Positions 1 through 6,781 of a stretch of DNA of 50,431 nt are shown here, in pieces (position 1 is the stretch's first letter; every line of letters starts with the position of its first letter). The stretch covers positions 1 to 50,431 of the forward strand of contig NZ_JADBGR010000075.1 in assembly GCF_014892515.1 (NCBI RefSeq), read 5' to 3'. The position numbers and the translations under genes are program-made. The notes under the pieces were generated by a model that did no database searches, was not told the DNA's origin, and was given only the letters and a program-made list of their open reading frames with translations. Source of the stretch: Myceligenerans pegani (GTDB taxonomy: Bacteria; Actinomycetota; Actinomycetes; Actinomycetales; Cellulomonadaceae).

Positions 1-161
1 GGTGTGAAGCTGCTGGTGGAAGGCGGTTCGGCGATCGGCGAGCCGTCGACTTCGATCCAAGCGTGGAACTGGACCGGCGCAGGCGACAACGCCACTGCTG
101 GAGCAGTGCGCGAAGGGAACCGTCGTCGTCCTGATGGGACGGACGACGGCGGTGCTGATCT
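1..161. other. No supportable gene
   Basis: There is a short open frame (4-204, +) but it resembles no family I recognise and overlaps the HAD remnant that follows. The stretch may be the decayed 5' part of that hydrolase or flanking debris. I see no promoter, repeat or RNA gene in it. Confidence 0.3.
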
Positions 162-595
162 GAGCCTTCCCGGAGGCTGGCCCTGGAAGATCGTCACGGC
201 TTGACCGTGGGGATCGCGGGCAATCAGACCTTGCGGGCCGACGGGATCGTGCGTGACCTGGACCTGCCGTGCGATGTGCTCGGGACCTCCGATTCCTGGC
301 AGGCGGAGAAGCCCGACGTCGCGTTCTTCGAGCGCTGGTCCTGGAGGCCGACGTCCCGGCGGAGGAGATCCTGTACGTGGGCGACTGGCTCGACAACGAC
401 ATCCGGCCCGCGCAGACGCTCGGGATCAGGACCGCGGTGCTACGGCGTGGCCCGTGGGGGCACATCCTGCGTGGCGAGACTGCTTTCCGGATCCTCGGCG
501 AGGACCATGAGGCCCGTTGCCTGTTCCGCCCGGACTCGCGGGCCGAACTGCCGAGCCGTGTCAAGGAGGACAACGCGGCCGGGGTCCACGTCTGA
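162..595 (+). pseudogene. HAD-family hydrolase remnant, frameshifted
   Basis: Two adjacent reading frames together give the C-terminal half of a haloacid-dehalogenase-fold hydrolase. The first frame (about 162-340) reads LTVGIAGNQT...LDLPCDVLGTSDSW..EKPDVAFFER. The second (about 338-595) continues with LEADVPAEEILYVGDWLDND, the HAD motif IV (GDxxxND), then RTAVLRRGPWGHILR. The change of frame lies at about 335-345 and is explained by one missing base after FFER. The N-terminal half with the nucleophilic DxD motif is not present in any frame upstream, and a stop sits in the same frame near 156. This is therefore a double lesion, 5' truncation plus frameshift. It is unrelated to the intact HAD phosphatase at 1582-2499. 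A sequencing error could explain the frameshift but not the missing N-terminus. Confidence 0.7.
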
Positions 596-772
596 GCGGA
601 TTACCGTGGGGTGCCGACAGGACAGCCGCGCTCAGCGATCTGGGCGCTGGAGGAAGCGGGGCCAGTGCGTCGACGACGTCACGATGGCGGTCGAACGCCG
701 TCGCGTAGGGTGCCGACTCCATCACTGACATTGCTTCGCATGCGTGCCCGCTCCAAGTACTGGCCGTCCTGG
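596..772. other. Gene-poor stretch with a possible regulator fragment
   Basis: No intact gene. Read on the minus strand (about 600-760), one frame contains MESAPYATAFDRHRDVVDALAP, which looks faintly like the C-terminal region of actinobacterial XRE/DUF5753-type regulators. No start or HTH domain accompanies it, so it is at most debris lying downstream of the antitoxin-like gene. Confidence 0.2.
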
Positions 773-1294
773 TCACACCGACAGGAGTCGTGCCCATGCG
801 GCGCGGTGGGAGTCGGTGCGGGTGAGGTGGCGAGCACGTAGGAGGTGGTCGGCGGCGGTGGCCTGGCGGTCGATGTCGAATGCCTGGTCGGGGAAGTGCT
901 TGGTAAACCAGTCCGCCACGGCCGTCCAGGAGTACAGATCCCAGGTGCCAGATGAGACCGGACGGGGGAACCCGCCCGAACCGCTGCCGCCTTCAGCCAG
1001 CAGCCGCACCGACTCCGCGGGCCTTCCTGTACGGATGGCGATCTCCTCGATCGCGACGGTGTCGTTCGTCTCCAGCCCGAGGACCAGATAGCCGGCCGCC
1101 TCGATCTGCCACACCACGGTGGCCACGGCGTCGGGGAAGTTGTCGGCCTCGATGATGATGTTCGCCAGAGTCGGTGTCCCCGGTCCGCCCTCGAGCGTCG
1201 CTAGGTAGGGCACCGCCTCGGCCAGGTGCCCACCAGCCTCAGGGTCTGGGTCGCGATCGAGTACCAGGGAGAACTCGAACTTCGTGGTGGTCAC
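773..1294 (-). CDS. Putative antitoxin partner of the HicA-like protein
   Basis: A protein of 173 residues. The N-terminus (TKFEFSLVLDRDPD) begins an alpha/beta domain. A segment around residues 80-110 (DTVAIEEIAIRTGRPAESVRLLAEG) looks like a helix-turn-helix, followed by the GGFPRPVS motif that is typical of actinobacterial antitoxin-like proteins with an 'IAERxGRxxESVRxLxxGxRGPGGFP' signature. The GTG at 1294 was chosen because it overlaps the TGA of the preceding gene (GTGA), which implies translational coupling; an upstream ATG would lie inside the toxin gene. The inferred role is to bind and neutralise the small upstream protein and to repress the promoter. The order toxin then antitoxin matches HicAB. 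The family assignment rests on motif memory, not on a search. Confidence 0.6.
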   Translation of the reverse strand: MTTTKFEFSLVLDRDPDPEAGGHLAEAVPYLATLEGGPGTPTLANIIIEADNFPDAVATVVWQIEAAGYLVLGLETNDTVAIEEIAIRTGRPAESVRLLAEGGSGSGGFPRPVSSGTWDLYSWTAVADWFTKHFPDQAFDIDRQATAADHLLRARHLTRTDSHRAAWARLLSV

Positions 1295-1488
1295 ACGTGC
1301 TCCTTGTGCTTGTCGATCCATGCCTTGATCAGGCGGGCGCCGCCCTCAGGATTCTTCCCGGTGGAGAACACCTGCGTGTGCTTGCCGCAAGAGCACACGA
1401 TCCAGCCCCAGGTGTGGCCGTCGAGGCGCTTGATGGTGAACCCGAGTTTCTCGGCTTCCTTGACGACCTTACGGATTTCCTTGTGCAT
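1291..1488 (-). CDS. Small HicA-like toxin candidate
   Basis: A protein of about 65 residues: MHKEIRKVVKEAEKLGF, then IKRLDGHTWGWIVCSCGKHT and ARLIKAWIDKH. The pattern of a helix, a beta-hairpin carrying a His, and a final helix is that of the double-stranded-RNA-binding-like fold of HicA mRNA interferases, in which the His in the GSH/GxH loop is catalytic. Here GHTW supplies that His. The ATG at 1488 has a GGGAG element 9 nt upstream; an alternative ATG at 1497 has none. The coding sequence overlaps the next gene by 4 nt. It lies in a leftward series after the HAD phosphatase. CSC could bind metal. It could instead be an unrelated RNA-binding protein. Confidence 0.6.
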   Translation of the reverse strand: MHKEIRKVVKEAEKLGFTIKRLDGHTWGWIVCSCGKHTQVFSTGKNPEGGARLIKAWIDKHKEHV

Positions 1489-1581
1489 GCCGATCATCTC
1501 CCAGGAGTGTCGAATGAGGACCCTTGTCGGTCTCGAGGTGCTGTCGGCCCGGCGGTGGCCGGGTTGTGGCCGCGTGCGGGT

Positions 1582-2499
1582 TCAGGCGCGGTCGGCCAGT
1601 TCGGTGACGGCGCGGCCGCCGAGTTCGGTGACGGGCTTGCCTGCGGCGATGGCCTCCAGCACTGAGGCGGCGCCGTGCTGCTGGAGGGTGCCGGTGGTGA
1701 TGTCGGCGGCTGCACGCACGACCGCGGGCGCGTCCCCCATGGCGACTCCGATCGCGGCCCACTTGAAGGCCGGGATGTCGTTGATCGAGTCGCCGATCGC
1801 GACAGTGCGATCCGGGTGCACGCCCAGGCGTCGTCGGACCCGGTAGAGCGCAGTGCCCTTCGAGAACAGGGACGGGCTGATGTCGATCCACGACTCGCCC
1901 GCGGGAGTCGCGGTCACGTCCAGAGCGCGCAGATGAGGCAGCAGGGTGTCGGTGATGCCGGGGGCGTGCAGGACCAGGCGGGGCGTGGCCTCGGGCAGGA
2001 GGTCGTGGGCGACGACGGTCTGGCGGCCGTTGAGGAGACCCGGCTCGAACTGCCGGGTGACGTGGTAGCCGACGCCGATCTCTTCGACGGCGATCGCGGT
2101 CTCGGCCGTGAACTGGCGCACCAGGTCGACCACGGGTGCCACCTGGAGGGTGGCCTTGTTGGTGATCTCGTACCCGCCGGGCGCTCGTGGGGTCAGGCGG
2201 GCAGTGACCGCGCCGTTGGAGGCCACGAGCCAGCCGGTCACTAGGCCCAGCCTCGCAGCCACGGGAAGCAGCCCGACCAGGGACCTGCCGGAGGCAAGCA
2301 CGATGTGATGTCCTACGGCCAGGACGTCTTGGACCGCGTCGGCCGTCACGGGCGGCACGTCGATGGTGCCGTCGGCCACGATCGTGCCGTCCACGTCGAG
2401 CGATATCTGCATCGGCTCCTCGGCAGGCTTCGCGCTGACGCTACTGGCGTTGTCGCTGGCAGCGGTAGTGGCGGTGGAGCTGGTTGTCGTGTCGTTCAT
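1582..2499 (-). CDS. HAD superfamily phosphatase, Cof/type IIB
   Basis: A protein of 305 residues. After a low-complexity Ser/Thr/Ala-rich lead of about 30 residues comes motif I (SLDVDGTIV), then motif II (VLASGRS), a type IIB cap domain, the motif III region (LFSKGTALYRVRRRLGV, catalytic Lys), and motif IV (AIGDSINDIPAF). This order is that of sugar-phosphate or phosphoglycolate phosphatases of the Cof type, which use the first Asp as nucleophile and bind magnesium. The substrate cannot be predicted. An AGGGA element sits 5 nt before the ATG. The gene follows the resolvase-like gene by 8 nt, so the two are probably co-transcribed, and it precedes the toxin/antitoxin pair. The unusual N-terminal extension could mean the true start is the Met just before QISLDVDGT. 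Confidence 0.8.
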   Translation of the reverse strand: MNDTTTSSTATTAASDNASSVSAKPAEEPMQISLDVDGTIVADGTIDVPPVTADAVQDVLAVGHHIVLASGRSLVGLLPVAARLGLVTGWLVASNGAVTARLTPRAPGGYEITNKATLQVAPVVDLVRQFTAETAIAVEEIGVGYHVTRQFEPGLLNGRQTVVAHDLLPEATPRLVLHAPGITDTLLPHLRALDVTATPAGESWIDISPSLFSKGTALYRVRRRLGVHPDRTVAIGDSINDIPAFKWAAIGVAMGDAPAVVRAAADITTGTLQQHGAASVLEAIAAGKPVTELGGRAVTELADRA

Positions 2500-2507
2500 G
2501 GGTGTCC

Positions 2508-2969
2508 CTACGAGGGTTGTCCGGTGCTAGCTGCGTGACGGGGTGTGTGCGGGCGGACGTGGCGTCCCAGCGCGTCGGTCAGACGCGATGTGGCGGTCGC
2601 GGGTTCGGCCGCGGCTGTGGCGGGCGCATGCGTCGGGTCTGGTCCGTCTCGCGCGGCGGGAGCGTCGTCGATGACCACGCAGACCGCGCCGCAGGGCTCA
2701 AGCTCGTGGGCTAGGTGCGCGTGGGCGGTCGCGAGAGTGGCGCCGGCCGGCACGATCACGAGCCGGGCCTTATGCAGGCGTGCCGTCTCGACGACCTGGC
2801 TGATGGTGTAGCCGTCGAGCCGGTCGGCGAGGATGTGTGCCAGCGCGTATCCCTCGGCCCGGGCGTGGTCGGTTACGGCGTCGCGTTGGGCGTCGAGAGC
2901 AGCAGGGTCGGGCGAGGAGACGTAGCCGATCGCGACCGGGCGAGGGGTGGGGTTGGTCAGCGGGTCCAC
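2508..2969 (-). CDS. Orphan resolvase-fold protein without DNA-binding domain
   Basis: A protein of about 153 residues. Residues 10-100 (RPVAIGYVSSPDPAALDAQRDAV..HARAEGYAL..ILAD, then VVETARLHKARLVIVPAG) follow the N-terminal fold of serine recombinases. The usual Y-x-R-V-S-T start is replaced by IGYVSS, so the conserved Arg beside the catalytic Ser is missing. No C-terminal HTH or zinc domain exists; the tail is Ala/Pro/Thr-rich. Catalytic recombination therefore looks unlikely, and a regulatory or nucleotide-binding role is possible. The GTG at 2969 starts inside the end of the 32-residue membrane gene (13-nt overlap), which suggests coupling. A longer in-frame start at 3002 exists but would overlap that gene more deeply. 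Confidence 0.5.
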   Translation of the reverse strand: MDPLTNPTPRPVAIGYVSSPDPAALDAQRDAVTDHARAEGYALAHILADRLDGYTISQVVETARLHKARLVIVPAGATLATAHAHLAHELEPCGAVCVVIDDAPAARDGPDPTHAPATAAAEPATATSRLTDALGRHVRPHTPRHAASTGQPS

Positions 2970-3055
2970 AGGACCACAGCCCGCCACACCAAGACGACGC
3001 ATATGGCCGTGTATACGACCGTCCAGACCGTCAGCTCTCTCACGACGTCGTCCAT
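2957..3055 (-). CDS. 32-residue single-span membrane protein
   Basis: This short frame encodes MDDVVRELTVW, then a hydrophobic stretch (TVVYTAICVVLVW) and a C-terminus ending in LWTR. It would make one membrane helix with a short acidic N-terminal tail. A purine-rich AGAGAGG lies 5-11 nt before the ATG. The coding frame overlaps the start of the resolvase-like gene, as expected for an operon leader protein. I know no family for it. The ribosome binding site, the single hydrophobic helix and the coupled downstream gene are the support; its size makes chance a real alternative. Confidence 0.5.
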   Translation of the reverse strand: MDDVVRELTVWTVVYTAICVVLVWRAVVLWTR

Positions 3056-3342
3056 TGGTTTCCTCTCTGCGTTTCCCAAAAATGGACTGATGAACATTCA
3101 TCAAGTGATGTCTGTAAATCACGGCTACGTTGTGATGTAATAACTGCGCTACGGGGGATGCCGTCGGACGCTCGGACACTCGACTGTGTTCCCGGAGCAG
3201 GGCTGAGCGCTCAAGGGTGCTGGAACCCGGTTGAGGCTTTTTCGCATGTGACCAGCGAACTGTGGTTCACGTGGGCGATCTATGACGCCGCGATGCAGTT
3301 CCGATGCAGTGCAGGTGCAATCCGACCCAGGGGATGATTGCA
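3056..3342. promoter_or_regulatory. Divergent control region of the accessory island
   Basis: This 287-nt gap separates the leftward and rightward island genes and is the most AT-rich stretch nearby. It contains a 16-bp inverted repeat, TGATGAA-CA-TTCATCA, at 3088-3103; a looser ATCAC/GTGAT pair about 20-40 nt further on; and a direct repeat CGATGCAGT at 3291-3299 and 3302-3310, one helical turn apart, just before the HTH-Nudix gene. These are plausible operators for the HTH proteins encoded on the right. No clear -35/-10 pair can be assigned with confidence. Confidence 0.45.
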
Positions 3343-3993
3343 GTGACCGTGATCGACGCGTGGACCGGCGAACGAGCGACTCGCCTGCAGGCCGCGCTGC
3401 GCATGTCCAACGACGACTTCGCCGCCCATCTCGGGATCGCGCCGCGCACAGTAGCGGGGTGGCATCAGAACCCGACGACCCGCCCCCGGCCCGACGTGCA
3501 ACGGATCCTGGACACCGCGTTGGAACGTGCCGGCGACGGAGCCCGCGAGCGGTTCAGCATGGCGATGCGTGCCATCGAGCCCGACCGGGACGGCGAGGGC
3601 CCGCGACAACTCACCGTCGCCATCGCGATCGTCCAGCAGGACGAAAGCGTGCTGCTCGTGCAGCGGCGTGACGACGGGACGCTTCGCTGGCAGTTCCCGG
3701 CAGGGATCGTCAAGCCCGGGGCGGCCCCAGCTGACACCGCGGTGCGCGAGACCTTCGCCGAGACGAACGTTCACTGCTCGGTCAAAGCTCGGATCGGCGC
3801 ACGGGTACACCCGCACACAGGTGTCTACTGCGAGTATTTCCACTGTGAGTACCTGGCCGGAGAGGCGCACAATCGCGACGTGGTGGAGAACGCCAGCGTC
3901 ACCTGGGCACCCATCGTGAACCTGACCAAGTTCGTCCCCGAGAGCAGCATCTACGCACCGATCCTCGACGTGCTGGGAGGCACCCATGTCTGA
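3343..3993 (+). CDS. HTH-Nudix fusion protein with decayed Nudix box
   Basis: A protein of 216 residues. Residues 8-65 (ERATRLQAALRMSNDDFAAHLGIAPRTVAGWHQNP) form a Cro/XRE-type helix-turn-helix, and residues 85-210 form a Nudix fold (LTVAIAIVQQDESVLLVQRR...WQFPAG). The Nudix box reads GIVKPGAAPADTAVRETFAETNV: the first Glu is Ala, the EE pair is AE and the final Gly is Asn. Metal-dependent hydrolysis should be weak or absent, so the domain may serve as a ligand sensor, as in NrtR-type regulators. The GTG at 3343 has AGGGG 8 nt upstream; ATG 3334 is the alternative. It overlaps the next gene by 8 nt. It could control the island by sensing the substrate of the neighbouring Nudix enzyme. Confidence 0.75.
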   Translation: MTVIDAWTGERATRLQAALRMSNDDFAAHLGIAPRTVAGWHQNPTTRPRPDVQRILDTALERAGDGARERFSMAMRAIEPDRDGEGPRQLTVAIAIVQQDESVLLVQRRDDGTLRWQFPAGIVKPGAAPADTAVRETFAETNVHCSVKARIGARVHPHTGVYCEYFHCEYLAGEAHNRDVVENASVTWAPIVNLTKFVPESSIYAPILDVLGGTHV

Positions 3994-4396
3994 GCCCGCG
4001 ACCGCCGACAAGCCCGCCATCGCCGCGGCGATCATCGTCCAGGACGGCAGGCTCCTACTGGTCCAGCGCCGAGTGTCCGAGGGCGACCTGTCCTGGCAGT
4101 TCCCCGCTGGCGCGGTCGAACCGGGTGAGACCTTCGAAGACGCCGCGGTCCGCGAGACAGCCGAGGAGACCGGCCTCACCGTCGAAGCGGTCAAGCTCCT
4201 GGGCGAACGCATCCACCCCAAGACCGGACGACTCATGGGCTACGTCGCCTGCGACGTCACCAACGGCACCGCCCACGTGGCCGACACCGAGGAACTCGCC
4301 GACCTCGCCTGGGCCACACCCGACCAGTTCGAAGACTACGTGCCCTACGGCTTCGCCCCGATGGTCCAGGAATACCTCAAGGAACAACTCGACTGA
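3986..4396 (+). CDS. Nudix hydrolase
   Basis: A single-domain Nudix enzyme of 136 residues. The complete Nudix signature begins at GAVEPGE and continues FEDAAVRETAEETGL, matching Gx5Ex7REUxEExGU in full, so magnesium-dependent cleavage of a nucleoside diphosphate linked to X is expected. IHPKTGRLMGYVACDV lies in the position that helps define substrate. The start lies within the end of the HTH-Nudix gene (ATGTCTGA). The two proteins share the WQFPAG segment and the RxHPxTG segment, so they look like duplicates of which only this one kept catalysis. The substrate cannot be told from sequence. Confidence 0.85.
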   Translation: MSEPATADKPAIAAAIIVQDGRLLLVQRRVSEGDLSWQFPAGAVEPGETFEDAAVRETAEETGLTVEAVKLLGERIHPKTGRLMGYVACDVTNGTAHVADTEELADLAWATPDQFEDYVPYGFAPMVQEYLKEQLD

Positions 4397-4420
4397 TCGA
4401 GTCGCACAGGAGGGCACATC

Positions 4421-4738
4421 ATGAGCAGCTATACGCGTTGGCAGGACATCCGGGCCGATCTGGTTGCCAGGGCCGGGGGTGAGGACGCCGTCGAGCGCGG
4501 CAAGCAGAGGCTTCTCGCCGAGGCGGTCGGCTACCGCCTGGCCCGCCTACGGAAGCGCCGCGGCATGACCCAGCAGCAGGTCGCCGACCATATGGGCGTC
4601 ACCAAGGGCCGTGTGTCCGAGATCGAGCACGGCAAGATCTCCGGCCAGGACGTCCTCGCCCGCTACGCCGTCGCCCTCGGCGGGCGCCTCCAGCAGGCGA
4701 TCACCTTTGAGGACGGAGACGTGGCCGCGCTCGGCTGA
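4421..4738 (+). CDS. XRE-family DNA-binding protein
   Basis: A protein of 105 residues. Residues 30-90 (AEAVGYRLARLRKRRGMTQQQVADHMGVTKGRVSEIEHG) are a classic lambda-repressor-like helix-turn-helix, followed by LARYAVALGGRLQQAITF, as in HigA-type antitoxins and small phage regulators. The N-terminal WQDIRADLVARAGGEDAVERG is typical of antitoxin-like XRE proteins. An AGGAGG-like element (aggaggg) precedes the ATG. It is 24 nt after the Nudix gene and is probably the last gene of the rightward unit. No toxin partner (RelE/HigB-like) lies upstream, where one would be expected, so it is likely a regulator of the island. Confidence 0.8.
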   Translation: MSSYTRWQDIRADLVARAGGEDAVERGKQRLLAEAVGYRLARLRKRRGMTQQQVADHMGVTKGRVSEIEHGKISGQDVLARYAVALGGRLQQAITFEDGDVAALG

Positions 4739-4814
4739 GCGAAACACAGGATCAACAGCTGTCCCCGCCGTCTTCCGTCCGCTGGTCCGTTGGAAGAGTT
4801 GAAACGTGCCCATC

Positions 4815-4834
4815 GGACGAGTAGGGGCTCGTCC
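4815..4834. terminator. Hairpin between convergent genes
   Basis: A perfect 7-bp stem (GGACGAG with CTCGTCC) around a 6-nt loop lies between the convergent XRE and metallophosphoesterase genes. It has no T-run, as is usual in high-GC actinobacteria. It may end transcription from both sides and also marks the edge of the accessory island. Confidence 0.45.
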
Positions 4835-4855
4835 AGAGGGCCGAACGACACCACC

Positions 4856-5611
4856 TCACCGCCCGTCCCGCGCCCCGAACGCCCCTAGCGCCTGCACGTC
4901 GCTCGCGGGTTCACGCAGGTTCTCCTCGACCCACTCCGCGACCCCCGGCAGCCCGGACCCCGCAACGACCTCCCGCACGAGCTCGTCCGGGTCGACGACG
5001 GTACGCCCCATCGAGACGACCCCTCCGGACAGCACCGCCCAGTGCGCCCCGGCGCGGCCGTACGGCAGCCCGACGCTGCCGGGGTTCACGACGAGCCGGC
5101 CGTCGACCAGGCGGAGGAACGGCATGTGGGTGTGCCCGCACACGACGGTGCGCACCTCGTCGGGCAGCCCGGCGAACACCTCGTCCCATCGTTCGAGCCG
5201 GCTGTCGACCAGGACGACCTCCTCGTCGTCGCGCGGCGTCGCGTGGCAGAAGCGGACCGGTCCGAACCCGTCGATCTCGATCGTGGCCTGCTCGGGCATG
5301 GCGTCGAGCAGCCGCTGGTGATCGTCACGCAGTTGTTCGGCGCCCCAGACCGACAGCGGGTCGTCGGCCAGCCCGACGTCGAGGCCGCGCGACATCTGCA
5401 GGAGCTCCCGGTCGGCATTGCCGCGCAGCAGGAGCGCCCGGTCGCCGAGCGCCGCGAGCCGGTCGAGGACCTCCGCCGGCTGTGGGCCCCAGGTGTGGTC
5501 GCCGGTGACGACGATCAGCTCGGCGTCGGCGACCCGAGGCCCGAGTAGCACCCTCTCCAGAGCGGGCAGCACTCCGTGGACGTCGGAGAGCAACGCGACC
5601 GTGGCGACCAT
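4856..5611 (-). CDS. Calcineurin-like metallophosphoesterase
   Basis: A protein of 251 residues of the small YfcE/MJ0936-like phosphodiesterase type. Metal ligands in order are D10 and H12 (LLSDVHG), D38 (VTGDHTWG), N65 (RGNAD, replacing the usual GNHE/D), H in RFCHATP and the pair in GHTHMPF. VNPGSVGLPYG is the usual following motif. The GDH segment replaces GDxxD/N, a modest deviation. No signal peptide is present, so it is cytoplasmic and acts on a phosphomonoester or diester I cannot specify. The ATG at 5611 has CATCGT 6 nt upstream, the leaderless arrangement seen repeatedly in this window. Confidence 0.85.
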   Translation of the reverse strand: MVATVALLSDVHGVLPALERVLLGPRVADAELIVVTGDHTWGPQPAEVLDRLAALGDRALLLRGNADRELLQMSRGLDVGLADDPLSVWGAEQLRDDHQRLLDAMPEQATIEIDGFGPVRFCHATPRDDEEVVLVDSRLERWDEVFAGLPDEVRTVVCGHTHMPFLRLVDGRLVVNPGSVGLPYGRAGAHWAVLSGGVVSMGRTVVDPDELVREVVAGSGLPGVAEWVEENLREPASDVQALGAFGARDGR

Positions 5612-5778
5612 GACGCCACGATGCCATGGACCGGTGCTCGCGCAGCGGGCGGCACGGCCGCGTACGCCGTCGGCGACATCGCGCCCGGCGCCGCGACCGC
5701 GCTGCTAGCATCAGCGACCGTGACTCCGACTCGCTCCATCCTGCCGCCTCCGGTCCGCTGACCGGAGCGGCACCATGA

Positions 5779-5798
5779 CCGGCCCCGCACGGGGCCGG
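5779..5798 (+). promoter_or_regulatory. GC hairpin in the leader of the EamA gene
   Basis: A perfect 8-bp stem (CCGGCCCC/GGGGCCGG) with a GCAC loop sits about 70 nt before the transporter start. It could be an attenuator or an upstream terminator. I recognise no riboswitch family. Confidence 0.35.
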
Positions 5799-5866
5799 CG
5801 GTCGGGTGTGCTCCACGACGTTTCCCCGTCCCCTCGGACCAGGCCGGATCCCGGCCAGGAGCACAC

Positions 5867-6775
5867 ATGTCATCCTCTCGAATCGGGCTGCTCTGCGTCT
5901 GCCTCGCCGGAGTTCTCTGGGGCACCGGCGGCCTCGCCCTCGAAGTCGTCCGCGACCACTCGCCGATGTCCGTCCTCACGGTCAGCGCGTACCGCATGCT
6001 GATCGCCGCCCTCGCGCTGGTCGCGGTGGCGCTCCTGCTGCGCCGCGGGCCGCAGCTCGCCGCCCTGGTGCGCGCTCACCCCGTGCGGTCCGTCGTCGTC
6101 GGGCTGGGGACGGGCGCCTACCAGGCGCTCTACTTCGGCTCGGTGGCGACGGCGGGCGTGACCGTCGCCACCGTGGTCAGCCTGGGCCTCGCGCCCGTCC
6201 TCCTCGCCGCCGTCGACCTCGTCCGTGCCCGACGGCGGACGACCGCCCGGCCCCGGAACACCGTCCGCCTCGTGCTGGTGGTGGCCGCCGCGCTGTCCGG
6301 CCTGGTGCTGGTCAGCGCGGCGCCGGGCGCGGAGGCCGGAGGTCAGCGGCCGGTGCTCGGCCTGCTGCTGGCCGTCGGGGCCGGCGTCGTCTACGCGGCG
6401 ACCACGGCACTGGGCGCCACCCTGATCGGCACGGCAGGAGCGGACCCGCTCGCCCTGACCACCGTGGCGACGACGGCGGGTGCCGTCGGGCTCGTGCCGG
6501 CGGCCCTGGCGGGTGGCGGGCCGTTCGTCACCGGCGACGCCGTGACGGTCGGGACGCTGGTCTATCTGGGCCTGTTCACGATGGCCCTCGCGTACGGGCT
6601 GTTCTATGCGGGCCTGCGGACCACACGGAGCGGCGCGGCCGTGATCGCGACCCTGCTGGAACCGGTGACGGCAGCGGTCGCCGCGGCCGTCGTGCTGGGG
6701 GAGCGACTCGGACCGGCGGGCGTCGTCGGCTCCGTCCTCATCCTGGCCGCGGTCGCGGGCGTGGACGAGAGGTAG
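5867..6775 (+). CDS. EamA/DMT-family inner-membrane transporter
   Basis: A protein of 302 residues with ten hydrophobic segments forming two repeated five-helix EamA units. The first begins at residues 5-25 (IGLLCVCLAGVLWGTGGLALEVV) and the second around residue 160 (PVLGLLLAVGAGVVYAATTALGATLIG). The segment TRSGAAVIATLLEPVTAAVAAAVVLGE is the usual end of the second repeat. Members export amino acids, metabolites or other small solutes; the substrate is not predictable. AGGAG lies 5 nt before the ATG. It stands alone, with its stop only 6 nt from the convergent FAD-dehydrogenase stop. Confidence 0.9.
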   Translation: MSSSRIGLLCVCLAGVLWGTGGLALEVVRDHSPMSVLTVSAYRMLIAALALVAVALLLRRGPQLAALVRAHPVRSVVVGLGTGAYQALYFGSVATAGVTVATVVSLGLAPVLLAAVDLVRARRRTTARPRNTVRLVLVVAAALSGLVLVSAAPGAEAGGQRPVLGLLLAVGAGVVYAATTALGATLIGTAGADPLALTTVATTAGAVGLVPAALAGGGPFVTGDAVTVGTLVYLGLFTMALAYGLFYAGLRTTRSGAAVIATLLEPVTAAVAAAVVLGERLGPAGVVGSVLILAAVAGVDER

Positions 6776-6781
6776 CGGGTC

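Noticed and set aside
600-760. Minus-strand fragment resembling the C-terminus of an XRE/DUF5753 regulator
   Set aside because: The similarity is weak and no HTH domain or start codon is present.
4739-4855. Possible att site at the right edge of the accessory island
   Set aside because: No tRNA gene, integrase or matching direct repeat is visible, so an attachment site cannot be supported.
5740-5866. Riboswitch before the EamA transporter
   Set aside because: A single GC hairpin is present, but none of the conserved cores I know can be recognised.
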